Source of the DNA: Variovorax paradoxus
Lineage (GTDB): Bacteria; Pseudomonadota; Gammaproteobacteria; Burkholderiales; Burkholderiaceae_C
Direction of reading: 5' to 3'
Length of the DNA: 64,000 nucleotides
NCBI RefSeq assembly: GCF_009755665.1
Contig: NZ_CP046622.1
Span: 2,480,001 to 2,544,000, forward strand
A model generated the notes under the pieces. The model saw only the letters and a list, made by a program, of their open reading frames with translations. It was not told the DNA's origin and did not search any database. The position numbers and the translations under genes are program-made. Shown one piece after another: positions 1 to 9,291 of the stretch (its first letter is position 1; the number at the start of each line of letters is the position of its first letter).

Positions 1-168
1 CGAGCTGAACTGCGCGTCGGTCAGCCAGCCGTGCTGCGCGACAAGGTAGCGGTGCATGTCGGGCACCGTGGTGATCGCGCCGCTGATCGACAGCAGCGAC
101 AGCAGCAGGTACTGGCCGAAGAGCGCAAGCCAGTCGTGCCATTGCATCACGATCGTTATATGGCTCAT
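1..168 (-). CDS. Chromate transporter, second half (partial)
   Basis: This is the N-terminal part of a gene that continues beyond base 1. The product starts MSHITIVMQWHDW and then shows a hydrophobic segment with the ISGAITTVPDMHR motif and YLVAQHGWLTDAQF, typical of the N-terminal half-domain of the CHR (chromate ion transporter) family. Its ATG (168-166) overlaps the TGA of the upstream chrA-type gene by 4 bases, so the two are translationally coupled. Known biology: short-chain CHR proteins are encoded as adjacent pairs that together form the inner-membrane transporter. The role in chromate efflux is inferred from the family. Confidence 0.8.
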   Translation of the reverse strand, partial: MSHITIVMQWHDWLALFGQYLLLSLLSISGAITTVPDMHRYLVAQHGWLTDAQFSS

Positions 169-755
169 GGCGCAATCCTCCGCCACGTCCAGGCGCAAGC
201 CACGCCGCCCACGGCCAGCAGCACCCAGCCGAGCGGGATTTTCAGTACCGCGATGGCGCCGAACACCAGTGCCACGAACACCAGGCAGGCGGCAAAGCCC
301 AGCGGGTGCTTGCGCAGTTGCGGAATCAGCTTGATGCCGGTAGCGGCAATCAGGCCGCCCGACACCGCCCCCATGCCGCGGAGCGCGCCCGCCACCTGCG
401 GGTTGCCGGCGTAGTGGGCGTACAGCACGGCCAGCATCAGAATGACGACGAGCGGTATTGCGAGCATGCCGGCCACGGCGGCTATGGCACCGCGCAGTCC
501 GAAATAGCGGTCGCCGATCATCAGCGCGAGGTTGACCACGTTCGGGCCCGGCATCACCTGGGCCACGGCCCAATCCTCCAGAAACTGCTCGGGCGTGAGC
601 CAGCGCTTTTTCTCGACCATTTCGCGCTGCACGATGGCCAGCACGCCGCCGAATCCCTGCAGCGCAAGCCAGGTGAATGAAACAAAAAGGTCGCGTGGCG
701 ACTTCGGTTGCGGAGGGGCGGATGGCGCCGCCGCGTCTGAGGGAGACGGATGCAT
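165..755 (-). CDS. chrA: Chromate transporter, first half (CHR family)
   Basis: A 196-aa inner-membrane protein of the CHR family (chromate/sulfate antiporter type). After a Pro/Ser-rich cytoplasmic N-terminus it shows FxxLALQGFGG, then WLTPEQFLEDWAVAQVMPGPN, the hallmark of a CHR half-domain, followed by about four hydrophobic segments to the C-terminus. The length fits a single half-domain, and the partner half follows with an ATGA overlap. No strong Shine-Dalgarno is visible upstream of the ATG at 755. Family membership is clear. Chromate as the physiological substrate is inferred, since many homologues are untested. Confidence 0.88.
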   Translation of the reverse strand: MHPSPSDAAAPSAPPQPKSPRDLFVSFTWLALQGFGGVLAIVQREMVEKKRWLTPEQFLEDWAVAQVMPGPNVVNLALMIGDRYFGLRGAIAAVAGMLAIPLVVILMLAVLYAHYAGNPQVAGALRGMGAVSGGLIAATGIKLIPQLRKHPLGFAACLVFVALVFGAIAVLKIPLGWVLLAVGGVACAWTWRRIAP

Positions 756-835
756 GTGGAGCGATTATCGTAGCCCTACCTGCAACACGCCGGGCACCGG
801 GCTGACATGCCCTGTGTCATTCAAAGGGAGACTTC

Positions 836-1753
836 ATGCTCATGCAAATGCGCGCGCTTTTCGATCTGTGCAAAGAGGCCGTGGCCTCATGGTCGAACGA
901 CTATGCCCCCAGCATGGGCGCCGCGCTGGCCTACTACACGGTGTTCTCGATTGCGCCGCTGCTGCTGATTGTGATTGCCGTGGCGGGCCTGGTGTTCGGG
1001 CAGGAGGCCGCGCGAGGCGAAATCTTCCTGCAGCTTTCGGGCCTCATGGGCGAGCAGGGCGCGGCCGCGGTGCAGAGCATGCTGCAGGCGGTCAACAAGC
1101 CGGCCGAAGGCATCGTGGCCACGGTGGCCGGCATCGGCCTGCTGGTGATCGGCGCGACCACCGTCTTCGGCGAACTTCAAGATGCGCTCGACCGCATCTG
1201 GCGTGCACCGGCCCGTGCGAAGAACAAGGGGCTCTTCAACTTGCTGCGCGTGCGGCTCTTGTCGTTCAGCATGATCATGGGCATCGGCTTTCTGCTCATG
1301 GTGTCGCTGGTGGCGAGCGCGGCGCTTGCCGCGCTCAGCAAGTGGTGGTCGCCGGTGTTCGGCGCCTGGGCGACGCTGGCGCAAGCGGTCAACTTCGTCT
1401 TCAGCTTTGCAATGGTGACGGTGATCTTCGCGATGATCTACAAGATCATGCCGCGCGCCAAGGTCCAATGGCGCGACGTGTGGGTGGGCGCCGCGGTCAC
1501 GGCGCTGCTCTTCACCGTCGGCAAGCATCTCATCGGCCTGTACATCGGCAAGAGCAGCGTGGCCTCCGGCTATGGCGCCGCGGGCTCGCTGGTGGTGGTG
1601 CTGGTGTGGGTGTACTACTCGGCGCAGATTTTTCTTCTGGGCGCCGAGTTCACCTGGGTGTATGCCAAAACCTACGGCTCGCTCAAGAATGCCAGGGACA
1701 GCGCCAGCCAGAATCCTTCGCCCACCCGTTCGGAGCCGCTGCCCCAGCGCTAG
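836..1753 (+). CDS. YihY/BrkB-family inner-membrane protein
   Basis: A 305-aa polytopic membrane protein of the YihY/virulence factor BrkB family (once misnamed ribonuclease BN). It has the family opening GAALAYYTVFSIAPLLLI, the loop LQDALDRIWRAP near residue 120, and a C-terminal block AAGSLVVVLVWVYYSAQIFLLGAEF that includes the last membrane segment. About six hydrophobic helices are visible. The start at 836 (MLMQMRALF) follows a GGGAG-like site at 826-830. The molecular function of the family is not established. The stop overlaps the convergent DUF924 gene by 4 bases. Confidence 0.9.
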   Translation: MLMQMRALFDLCKEAVASWSNDYAPSMGAALAYYTVFSIAPLLLIVIAVAGLVFGQEAARGEIFLQLSGLMGEQGAAAVQSMLQAVNKPAEGIVATVAGIGLLVIGATTVFGELQDALDRIWRAPARAKNKGLFNLLRVRLLSFSMIMGIGFLLMVSLVASAALAALSKWWSPVFGAWATLAQAVNFVFSFAMVTVIFAMIYKIMPRAKVQWRDVWVGAAVTALLFTVGKHLIGLYIGKSSVASGYGAAGSLVVVLVWVYYSAQIFLLGAEFTWVYAKTYGSLKNARDSASQNPSPTRSEPLPQR

Positions 1754-2301
1754 CCGGCAAAGCCGCCTTCGTCGAGAAAGCGCTGTTCCTCGGCGCTGCT
1801 GGTGCGGCCGAGCAGCTTGTTGCGGTGCGGAAAGCGGCCGAAGCGCGCAATGATGTCGCGGTGCAATACCGCAAAGCGCTGCGTGTTGGCATCGAGCGCC
1901 GCGTTGAGCTCGACCGAACGCTCCTGGTCGGCCAGCGATTCGGAGTGCATGAAGGGCAGGTAGAAAAAGCGGCGCAACTCTTCGTCCACCTTCAGATCGA
2001 GGCCTGCCTCGATTGCCTTGCGGGCCACGGCCAGCGCCTTGGCATCGGTCGCAAGCATGCGCGCGTTGCCGCGCCAGGTGTTGCGCGGGAACTGGTCGAG
2101 CAGCACCATCAGCGCGAGCGCGCCCTCGGGCTCGTTCGACCAATGGTCCAGTTCGCCAAGGGCCGCCGCTTCATGGGCGGCAAGAAAGCGCCCGCCGAAC
2201 TCGGCATCGAAGGCATCGTTCTTGGCAAACCATCGGTCGGGTCCGGCGCTGCGCCAGAAGTCGACCACGTCGTGGGCGGTGGGAAGGTCGGCAGGGTTCA
2301 T
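1750..2301 (-). CDS. DUF924 family protein
   Basis: A 183-aa soluble, mostly helical protein. The signature LVLLDQFPRNTWRG, the N-terminal VVDFWRSAGPDRWF and the block RRFFYLPFMHSESLADQ are diagnostic of DUF924. The reading frame can be extended upstream to 2406, but the ATG at 2301 (MNPADLPTA) has an AAAGAGAA purine run in front and matches the usual family start, so it was chosen. The function is unknown; the fold has been compared to TPR-like proteins. It is convergent with the YihY gene. Confidence 0.85.
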   Translation of the reverse strand: MNPADLPTAHDVVDFWRSAGPDRWFAKNDAFDAEFGGRFLAAHEAAALGELDHWSNEPEGALALMVLLDQFPRNTWRGNARMLATDAKALAVARKAIEAGLDLKVDEELRRFFYLPFMHSESLADQERSVELNAALDANTQRFAVLHRDIIARFGRFPHRNKLLGRTSSAEEQRFLDEGGFAG

Positions 2302-2425
2302 CGCCGCATTCTCTTTCAGGTTGGGGCGCTGCGCCGGGGCCCTGAAAGTCGCGGTGGTGGCCGACATCGGGACGGGCCGGCGCTGCCTATGCTGAAGCGG
2401 TTTCATAACTCAGGAGATAAAGCTC

Positions 2426-2875
2426 ATGAACCGATATGGCACCCTTTTGCGCGCAACCCTCATCGCCGGCGTAGCCAGCGCTGCGCTGGCCGGCTGCGGG
2501 ATGATGTCGAAGTCGAACGTCGCGAGCTTCAGCGGCACCATGAACGCCGCCAGCGAAGTGCCGCCCAACATGACGCGCGGCAGCGGCCTGGCGGAAGCCT
2601 GGCTCAACAGGGACACGAACGTCCTGAAATACAAGATCACCTACAGCGGCCTCAGCGGTCCGGCAACCGCTGGCCACTTCCACGGACCTGCGGCAGCGGG
2701 TGCCAACGCCGGCGTGGTGCTGCCCTTCGCCCGGACGGAGAGCCCGATCGAAGGCCAGGCCACGCTCACCCCTGCACAGGCGGCCGACCTGCTTGCCGGC
2801 AAGTGGTACGCCAACATCCACACGGCCGCCAACCCGGCGGGCGAGATCCGGGGACAGATGCTGCCCAAGATGTAA
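2426..2875 (+). CDS. CHRD-domain lipoprotein
   Basis: A 149-aa exported lipoprotein. The N-terminus is a type II signal peptide ending in the lipobox LAGC (Cys23). Residues about 33-148 form one CHRD domain: SGTMNAASEVPP at its start, GHFHGPA in the middle, and a final NIHTAANPAGEIRGQM. CHRD domains occur in chordin and in many bacterial secreted proteins and may bind metal or ligand through the HFHG histidines. An AGGAG Shine-Dalgarno lies at 2412-2416. It is probably anchored in the periplasm or outer membrane. Physiological role unknown. Confidence 0.88.
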   Translation: MNRYGTLLRATLIAGVASAALAGCGMMSKSNVASFSGTMNAASEVPPNMTRGSGLAEAWLNRDTNVLKYKITYSGLSGPATAGHFHGPAAAGANAGVVLPFARTESPIEGQATLTPAQAADLLAGKWYANIHTAANPAGEIRGQMLPKM

Positions 2876-2924
2876 GGGGTGGCGGTCAGCTTGCCGCCAT
2901 GGGGCTGGTGTCAAATGACACCAT

Positions 2925-4133
2925 ATGACGACGACGAAGCCCCAGAGATCCCGCGCGGCAAGCAAGAAGACCCTGAGCCCGTTCGCAGTGCCTCGCGAAG
3001 ACATGCGCTCCGCGCGCAAGGCGCTGGTGCTGCAGGGCGGAGGCGCCCTCGGCGCCTACCAGGCCGGCGTGTATGCCGCGCTCAGTGAAACGGACTTGCA
3101 GCCGCACTGGATTGCCGGCGTCTCGATCGGCGCGATCAACGCCGCATTGATTGCGGGCAATGCGCCCGACAAGCGGGTCGACCGGCTGCGGGAGTTCTGG
3201 CACCTCGTGTCTTCCGGGCCGGCGCAGCGTCTGCCGGCATGGCTGGGCGACCGCGCCGCGCAGAACCAGTGGAGCGCTTCCATGGCAATGCTGGTCGGCA
3301 TTCCAGGTTTCTTCGAACCGCGCTATTCGCCCGCGCTGCTGATGGGCGCCGCGGCACCGCTCCTGAGCTACTACGACACCGCGCCGCTCAAGCTCACGCT
3401 CGAGCGTCTGATCGACTTCGACCGCATCAACGCCTGCGAGGCGCGCTTCAGCGTGGGCGCGGTCGACGTGCGCACCGGCAACTCGGTGTACTTCGACAAC
3501 ACGCGCCAGCGCATCGGCCCCGAGCACATCATGGCCAGCGGCGCGCTGCCGCCGGGCTTTGCGCCGGTGACGATCGACGGCGACGACTACTGGGACGGCG
3601 GCATCGTCTCGAACACGCCGCTGCAATACGTGCTCGACATTCATCCCCGCTCCGAGCCTCTGGTGGTGCTGCAGGTCGATCTTTTCAATGCACGCGGCGA
3701 AATGCCGCGTACGCTGTCGGGCGTGCTGGAGCGGCAGAAGGACATCACCTATTCGAGCCGCACCCGCATGAACACCGATGCACTGGCCGCCAACCTGAAC
3801 CTGCAGCAGGCCATTGCGGACCTCATCTCCAAGCTGCCCGCCAACTTGCGCAACGACCCTTCGGTGCTTGCGGTGCAGGCCGAGCTCACGCACCACCCGA
3901 TCGACATCTTTCACCTGATCTACCGGGACAAGCCGTACGAGGCCGAATCGAAGGACTACGAGTTCTCGCGCGCCGCCGTCGAAGAACATTGGGACGCCGG
4001 CGCGCGCGACATGCGGCGGACGCTCGCGCATCCCGAAACGCTGCGCAGCGACGCCACGGTGAACGGCGTGACCACCTTTGACCTTGGCGAGCCAGGGGTG
4101 GGGCGCATCAAGCGGCCCGGGCTCTCCCGCTGA
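2925..4133 (+). CDS. Patatin-like phospholipase (DUF3734)
   Basis: A 402-aa patatin-family serine hydrolase. The oxyanion-hole motif GGGALGAYQAG lies near residue 40, the nucleophile elbow GVSIG has Ser67, and the second catalytic residue is Asp224 in DGGIVSNTP. Together these make the Ser-Asp dyad. The C-terminal third, with the YRDKPYEAESKDYEFSR stretch, matches the DUF3734 extension common in beta-proteobacterial homologues. Expected reaction: acyl-ester hydrolysis of phospholipids or related lipids. There is no signal peptide, so it is probably cytoplasmic. The true substrate is not predictable from sequence. Confidence 0.9.
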   Translation: MTTTKPQRSRAASKKTLSPFAVPREDMRSARKALVLQGGGALGAYQAGVYAALSETDLQPHWIAGVSIGAINAALIAGNAPDKRVDRLREFWHLVSSGPAQRLPAWLGDRAAQNQWSASMAMLVGIPGFFEPRYSPALLMGAAAPLLSYYDTAPLKLTLERLIDFDRINACEARFSVGAVDVRTGNSVYFDNTRQRIGPEHIMASGALPPGFAPVTIDGDDYWDGGIVSNTPLQYVLDIHPRSEPLVVLQVDLFNARGEMPRTLSGVLERQKDITYSSRTRMNTDALAANLNLQQAIADLISKLPANLRNDPSVLAVQAELTHHPIDIFHLIYRDKPYEAESKDYEFSRAAVEEHWDAGARDMRRTLAHPETLRSDATVNGVTTFDLGEPGVGRIKRPGLSR

Positions 4134-4220
4134 TGCAAGGCGCCGCGGCTCGCGTGCTCGCCTGAATCCTGCAGTTCCGTCTTCTTTCTTTTTCTTCTTT
4201 CAACCTCAAGGACGTTCACC

Positions 4221-5003
4221 ATGCAACTCAAGGACAAGGTCGCCTATATCACGGGCTCGGCCAGCGGCATCGGCAAGGAGATTGCCGTTCTGTTTGCGCG
4301 CGAAGGCGCCAAGGTCGTCATTGCCGACCTCAACAAGCAAGCGGCCGATGCCACGGCTGCGGAGCTCAACGCCGCGGGCGCACAGGCCATTGGCGTGGCG
4401 GTGGACGTGACCAGCGAAGAGCAGGTCAACGCTTCGGTCGAAGAAGCGGCCAAGGCTTTCGGCGGCATCGACATCCTCGTCAGCAATGCCGGCGTGCAGA
4501 TCGTCCATCCGGTCGATGAGTTCAGCTTTGCGGACTGGAAGAAGATGCTCGCGATTCACCTGGACGGTGCCTTCCTCACCACCAAGGCCTGTCTCAAGCA
4601 CATGTACGCCCAAGGCCGTGGCGGCAGCGTGATCTACATGGGCTCGGTGCATTCGAAAGAAGCTTCGCTGCTGAAGGCGCCCTACGTCACGGCCAAGCAT
4701 GGCCTCATCGGGCTGGCCAAGACCGTTGCGAAGGAAGGTGCCAAGCACGGCGTGCGCGCCAACGTGATCTGCCCGGGTTTCGTGCGCACGCCGCTGGTCG
4801 AAAAGCAGATTCCCGAGCAGGCGAAGACGCTCGGCATTACCGAAGAGCAGGTCATCAAGAACGTGATGCTCAAGGAGACGGTCGACGGCGAGTTCACCAC
4901 CACCGAAGACGTCGCCCGGGTGGCGCTGCTGTTCGCCGCTTTTCCGACCAATGCGCTGACCGGGCAATCGCTGGTGGTGAGCCACGGCTGGTTCATGCAG
5001 TAA
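4221..5003 (+). CDS. bdhA: 3-hydroxybutyrate dehydrogenase (SDR)
   Basis: A 260-aa classical short-chain dehydrogenase that oxidises (R)-3-hydroxybutyrate to acetoacetate with NAD+, linking PHB breakdown to acetyl-CoA metabolism. The nucleotide-binding motif TGSASGIG lies at residues 11-18, NAG near 90, and the catalytic Tyr155/Lys159 in YVTAKHG. The family C-terminus [10 protein letters not shown] is specific to bacterial BDH. The start follows a CAAGGA site at 4207-4212, preceded by a long pyrimidine tract at about 4175-4203. It lies just upstream of a TctCBA-type uptake cluster, which may feed it with organic acids (inference). Confidence 0.93.
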   Translation: MQLKDKVAYITGSASGIGKEIAVLFAREGAKVVIADLNKQAADATAAELNAAGAQAIGVAVDVTSEEQVNASVEEAAKAFGGIDILVSNAGVQIVHPVDEFSFADWKKMLAIHLDGAFLTTKACLKHMYAQGRGGSVIYMGSVHSKEASLLKAPYVTAKHGLIGLAKTVAKEGAKHGVRANVICPGFVRTPLVEKQIPEQAKTLGITEEQVIKNVMLKETVDGEFTTTEDVARVALLFAAFPTNALTGQSLVVSHGWFMQ

Positions 5004-5129
5004 CCAAATGACGCCGCTGGGCGCGGCACACGATGGTTCACCCTAATGTCTCCGGCGAGTGAACTGTGCGAAAAATCGCATGGCCATTTCAAACGTCATA
5101 CCAATGACCTTCGCCAGGAGACAACAACC

Positions 5130-6152
5130 ATGCGTGTCAGTTCGCCCCGTGTCAGTTCCTCCCGTGTGTTTTCGCGCCGCTCCTTCGTTGCCCATGCCGC
5201 GGGCGTTGCGGCCGGGCTCGCCATGTTTGCAGCGGCGGCTCCCGCGGCAGCGCAGGCTTATCCGAGCCGCCCGGTCACGCTGATCGTTCCCTGGGGAGCG
5301 GGCGGCGGCACCGACGCGACGGCGCGCATCATTGCCAGCCTGCTCGAAAAAGAACTGGGCCAGCCGTTCACCGTGGTGAACCGCACCGGCGGCAACGGCG
5401 TGGTGGGCCATTCCGCCATTGCCGCCGCGCCGCCCGACGGCTACACCATCGGCATGGCCACGGTCGAAATCGGCATGATGCATTGGCAGGGGCTCACGCA
5501 ACTCACAAGCACGTCGTACACCCCCATCGGCCTTGCCAACCTCGACCCGGCCGGCATCCAGGTGCGCGCCGATGCGCCCTACAAGACCGTGGCCGAACTG
5601 CTGGCGGCCATCAAGGCCAGCCCCGGCAAGCTGAAGGCCTCCGGCACCGGGCAGGGCGGCATCTGGCATTTGGCTATTGCGGGCCTCTTGCGCGACCAGA
5701 AGATCGATCCCGCGGCCGTGCCGTGGGTGCCGAGCAACGGCGCCGCGCCGGGGCTGCAGGACGTGGTGGCCGGTGGCGTCGACATCGCACCGGTCTCGCT
5801 GCCCGAGGCGCGCTCGCTCATCGATGCGGGCAAGGTCAAGAGCCTTGCGATCATGAGCGACAAGCCTTCGGCGCTGTACCCCAATGTGCCCACGCTCAAG
5901 GCGGCCATCGGAAGCGACTGGTCGATGGCGGCCTGGCGCGGCATCGTTGCGCCCAAGGGCCTTCCGGCCGACGTGCGCGACAAGCTTGCCGGTGCGCTCA
6001 AGAAAGTGGTGGCGAGCAAGGAGTACACCGACTTCATGGCTTCGCGCGGCTTTGGAGTGATCTACGCGGGGCCGGATGAATTTGCTGCCTACATGGCCAA
6101 GTCCGACGCCGAACTCGGCGCAACCATGAAGGCCGTGGGTATCGTCAAGTGA
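5130..6152 (+). CDS. tctC: Bug/TctC-type substrate-binding protein
   Basis: A 340-aa periplasmic solute-binding receptor of the Bug/TctC family, the binding component of a tripartite tricarboxylate transporter. The signal sequence carries SRRSFVAHAAG, a possible twin-arginine signal, and ends near AAAQAYPSRP. The mature start YPSRPVTLIVPWGAGGGTD and the later PDGYTIGMA are family hallmarks. The ATG at 5130 was chosen over an upstream in-frame start at 5046 because AGGAG sits at 5116-5120. tctB and tctA follow closely. The ligand is probably a carboxylate but cannot be read from sequence. Confidence 0.92.
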   Translation: MRVSSPRVSSSRVFSRRSFVAHAAGVAAGLAMFAAAAPAAAQAYPSRPVTLIVPWGAGGGTDATARIIASLLEKELGQPFTVVNRTGGNGVVGHSAIAAAPPDGYTIGMATVEIGMMHWQGLTQLTSTSYTPIGLANLDPAGIQVRADAPYKTVAELLAAIKASPGKLKASGTGQGGIWHLAIAGLLRDQKIDPAAVPWVPSNGAAPGLQDVVAGGVDIAPVSLPEARSLIDAGKVKSLAIMSDKPSALYPNVPTLKAAIGSDWSMAAWRGIVAPKGLPADVRDKLAGALKKVVASKEYTDFMASRGFGVIYAGPDEFAAYMAKSDAELGATMKAVGIVK

Positions 6153-6195
6153 GCGCCGCGCGGCGTGCATGCGCGCCCGGCGGAGGTGCCGCGCA

Positions 6196-6669
6196 ATGAA
6201 GTTCAACGACGCGGTCTTCGGGCTGATCCTGCTGGTGCTCGGCGCGCTGGTGCTGGCCGTGGTGCGCAGCTATCCCGGGATACCGGGCCAGCAGGTCGGG
6301 CCGGCGCTTTTCCCGGGGTTGATTGCCATCGGGCTGTGCATCTGCGGCTTCATGCTGCTGGTCAAGGGCTGGCGAGAGCGGCATGCCGCGCCCTGGATGC
6401 GGCTTGGCGGCTGGACCGCTTCGCCGCGCCATGTGCTGGCCGCCGCGCTGGTGATTGGCGCGGTGCTGTTCTACATCTTCGCTTCGGAGCGGCTCGGCTT
6501 CTTGCCGACCGCGGCGATCTCGCTGCTGGCGCTGATGCTTGCCATGCGCGTGCGGCCGGGCCGCGCGGTGCTGATTGCGCTGATTGCCTCGCTGCTCATC
6601 CATGCCGCGTTCTACAAGCTGTTGCGCGTTCCTCTTCCCTGGGGTGTGCTGACACCCATTGCCTGGTAA
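6196..6669 (+). CDS. tctB: TctB-type small membrane subunit
   Basis: A 157-aa protein with four hydrophobic segments and the TctB motif PGQQVGPALFPGLIA near residue 30. It is the small, poorly conserved membrane subunit of the tripartite tricarboxylate transporter. The start at 6196 (MKFNDAVFG) is preferred over one at 6169 because GGAGG lies at 6182-6186. It sits 43 bases after tctC and 15 bases before tctA, so the three genes form one operon. Confidence 0.9.
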   Translation: MKFNDAVFGLILLVLGALVLAVVRSYPGIPGQQVGPALFPGLIAIGLCICGFMLLVKGWRERHAAPWMRLGGWTASPRHVLAAALVIGAVLFYIFASERLGFLPTAAISLLALMLAMRVRPGRAVLIALIASLLIHAAFYKLLRVPLPWGVLTPIAW

Positions 6670-6684
6670 CCGGGGCCTCTTCTC

Positions 6685-8193
6685 ATGTCGGCAGCACTCT
6701 TGCAGGCTTTCTCTATGGTCTTCGAGCCCTACACCATCCTCGTGATGGTGCTGGCCTCGCTCTATGGCCTGTTCGTTGGCGCGGTACCGGGGCTGTCGGC
6801 CACCATGGCGGTTGCGCTCTTGGTGCCGGTCACTTTTTTCATGCCGCCCATTCCCGCCATCGCGGCCATGGTGACGGCCACCGCCATGGCCATTTTCTCG
6901 GGCGACATTCCCGGCTGCCTGCTGCGCATTCCGGGCACGCCCGCATCGGCCGCCTATACCGACGAAGCCTTTGCAATGACGCGCAAGGGCATGGCCGAAA
7001 CCGCACTCGGCGCGGGCCTGGTGTTCTCCGCCGTCGGCGGGCTTTTCGGCACCGTGGTGCTCATCGTGGCGGCGCCGGCACTGGCCGACTTTGCGCTCAA
7101 CTTCAGTTCGTTCGAGTACTTCTGGCTGGTGCTGCTGGGCCTCACTTGCGCGGTGTTCATCACGTCGGACCGGCCGCTCAAGGGCATGGTCACGCTGCTG
7201 CTCGGCCTGCTGGTGGCGTGCGTGGGGCTTGGCAACCCGGCGGGCTTTCCGCGCTTTACCTTCGGCAATGCCGAGATGACCGGCGGCATCGGCATGATCC
7301 CGATGATGATCGGCATGTTCGCCGTTTCGGAGGTGATCCGCTTCGCGGTCGACACGCTGCCGCCGGGCGAGATCGTGGTCGAGAAGGTGGGCCGCGTGCT
7401 CTCGGGCCAATGGGCGCTGGCCAAGAAGTACCCGGTGCAGATATTGCGTGGCAGCGTGCTGGGCACTGCGGTGGGCGCACTGCCAGGTGCTGGCGCCGAC
7501 ATTGCGGCATGGATGTCGTACGCCATGAGCAAGAAATTCTCGAAGGAGCCCGAGAAGTTCGGCACGGGCCATGTCGAAGGCATCGTCGAATCGGGTTCGG
7601 CCAACAACAGCGCGCTGGCCGGCGCGTGGATTCCGGCGCTGGTGTTCGGCATTCCGGGCGACTCGATCACCGCCATCGTGATCGGCGTGCTCTACATGAA
7701 GAACCTCAACCCGGGGCCGACGCTCTTCACCACCAACCCGCAGAACATCTATGCGGTGTTCATGCTGTTCATCATTGCCAACATCATCATGGTTCCGCTG
7801 GGCATCCTGTGCATCAAGGTGGCCAAGCGCATCTTGCGGGTGCCGCGCAACGTGCTGATGCCGCTCATCCTGCTGTTCTGCATCGTGGGCTCATTTGCCA
7901 TCAACAACTCGCTGTTCGACGTGGGCGTGATGCTCGTTGCCGGCATCGTGGCCTACCTGCTCGAGGAAAACGGTTTTCCGATTGCGCCCGCCATTCTGGG
8001 CGTGGTGCTCGGCGGCATGCTCGAGGAGAACTTCATCACCTCCATGATCAAGTCCGGCGGCAACCTCGCGGGTTTCGTGTCGCGGCCCATTGCCGCTTCG
8101 CTGGCAGCGGTGGTTGTGCTGGTGTGGCTTGCGCCGCTGCTTCGAAAGCTGTGGGTGAGGGGGCGGCGCACTGCTTCATCTACTGCAGCTTGA
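6685..8193 (+). CDS. tctA: TctA-type large membrane subunit
   Basis: A 502-aa polytopic transporter subunit of the TctA family with about ten to twelve hydrophobic helices. Typical conserved blocks are GAVPGLSATMAVALLVPVTF near residue 32, SGDIPGCLLRIPGTPASAA near 72, and the second-half counterpart ALPGAGADIAAW followed by SANNSALAGAWIPALVFGIPGD. It couples uptake of the TctC-bound carboxylate to an ion gradient (family knowledge). Its 3' end overlaps the convergent MarR-GNAT gene by 14 bases. Confidence 0.94.
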   Translation: MSAALLQAFSMVFEPYTILVMVLASLYGLFVGAVPGLSATMAVALLVPVTFFMPPIPAIAAMVTATAMAIFSGDIPGCLLRIPGTPASAAYTDEAFAMTRKGMAETALGAGLVFSAVGGLFGTVVLIVAAPALADFALNFSSFEYFWLVLLGLTCAVFITSDRPLKGMVTLLLGLLVACVGLGNPAGFPRFTFGNAEMTGGIGMIPMMIGMFAVSEVIRFAVDTLPPGEIVVEKVGRVLSGQWALAKKYPVQILRGSVLGTAVGALPGAGADIAAWMSYAMSKKFSKEPEKFGTGHVEGIVESGSANNSALAGAWIPALVFGIPGDSITAIVIGVLYMKNLNPGPTLFTTNPQNIYAVFMLFIIANIIMVPLGILCIKVAKRILRVPRNVLMPLILLFCIVGSFAINNSLFDVGVMLVAGIVAYLLEENGFPIAPAILGVVLGGMLEENFITSMIKSGGNLAGFVSRPIAASLAAVVVLVWLAPLLRKLWVRGRRTASSTAA

Positions 8194-9142
8194 GCGACCA
8201 GGTCTCGCCCACGAGCTGCTGGCCGAAGCCTTCATAGGGCTCGGACTTGTCGAGCTTGAAACCGCGTTTGGCGTAGATGGCGCGGGCGGCCTCCAGGCAG
8301 CTGTTGGTCCAGAGCACGATCTTCCGGTAGCCCTTGGTGCGTGCGAAGGCAATGCACTCGTCGGTGAGCCGGGCGCCCAGCCCCAGACCGCGTGCCGAAG
8401 GTGCAAGCAGCAGCAGCCGCAGCTGGGCCGTGGTAGGCGATTTGCGCACCACGAAGATCGCACCTGCCCGTTCGCCGTCGAGCTCCGCAATCCAGCACTT
8501 CTCCCACGCCGGTTGAAACTTGCGGACGAACTGGGCCACGATTTCCGCAACCAGCGCCTCGAACTCGCTGTTCCAGCCGTACTCGCGCGCATACAGCTCG
8601 CCGTGCTGCTGCACCACCCAGCCCATCTCGCCCGGCAATGGGTCGCGTAGAACGATGGTGCGGGTGCGCGCCGCAGGGGCCGCTGCCGGATCGAGCAGGC
8701 GTTCGATGCGCGCCATGGCATCGACCACCTGCTGGCGGCCCTGCGGCGGCAGCGGGGAGAGCAGGGCGGCCGCCTCGTCGCGCGACTTTTGTTGCAGCGG
8801 CGCAAATGCGGCGTGGCCCGCTTCGGTAAGGCGCAGCACGCTTTGCCGCGCGTCGCGGGCGTGGGGCTGGCGCGTGAGCCAGCCTTCGGCTTCGAAGCGG
8901 CGCAAGATGCGGCTCAGGTAGCCGGCGTCCAGCCGCAGGTCGCGGCCGATCTCGCTTGCCACGGGCGTTTGCCGGTGGGCCAGCTCGTACAGCACGCGAA
9001 CGTCGGTCAGCGACATGTCGCTGCCAAGGTACGGGTCGAGCACGCCGATTCGGCTCGTGTAGAAGCGGTTGAACTGCCGGATCGCCTTGACGGCGGCGGC
9101 GTCGGGAGTGGCCAGGGTGCTCGACATGATTGCCATTGTCAT
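8180..9142 (-). CDS. MarR-type regulator fused to GNAT acetyltransferase
   Basis: A 320-aa two-domain protein. Residues about 15-150 are a MarR winged helix: FYTSRIGVLDPYL, then DVRVLYELAHR, the recognition region DLRLDAGYLSRILRRFE, and the wing ending RDARQSVLRLTEAG. Residues about 165-315 are a GNAT domain with the acetyl-CoA loop LAPSARGLGLGARL and a C-terminal EAARAIYAKRGF block. Such fusions are known in many proteobacteria; their target is usually unknown. The start is uncertain: ATG at 9142 or 9127, neither with a clear ribosome site. It is convergent with tctA. Confidence 0.87.
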   Translation of the reverse strand: MTMAIMSSTLATPDAAAVKAIRQFNRFYTSRIGVLDPYLGSDMSLTDVRVLYELAHRQTPVASEIGRDLRLDAGYLSRILRRFEAEGWLTRQPHARDARQSVLRLTEAGHAAFAPLQQKSRDEAAALLSPLPPQGRQQVVDAMARIERLLDPAAAPAARTRTIVLRDPLPGEMGWVVQQHGELYAREYGWNSEFEALVAEIVAQFVRKFQPAWEKCWIAELDGERAGAIFVVRKSPTTAQLRLLLLAPSARGLGLGARLTDECIAFARTKGYRKIVLWTNSCLEAARAIYAKRGFKLDKSEPYEGFGQQLVGETWSLKLQ

Positions 9143-9291
9143 ATTGATGGTTGACTTTAGCAACCAATTAAAGGCCTTGCGGAGGTCGCGCCAAAGCGGT
9201 CGGGCGCGACAGAAGTGATGGAAAACCCTAAAATCATGGGTTGCCCACTGCGGCGCCGAGCCCGCCAAGCCGCGCCGCCAACTTCCCACTG

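Noticed and set aside
532..2928. A 798-codon + strand frame covering the chromate, YihY, DUF924 and CHRD genes.
   Set aside because: It overlaps four well-supported genes in other frames and its product is Arg/Ala/Gly-rich with no domain.
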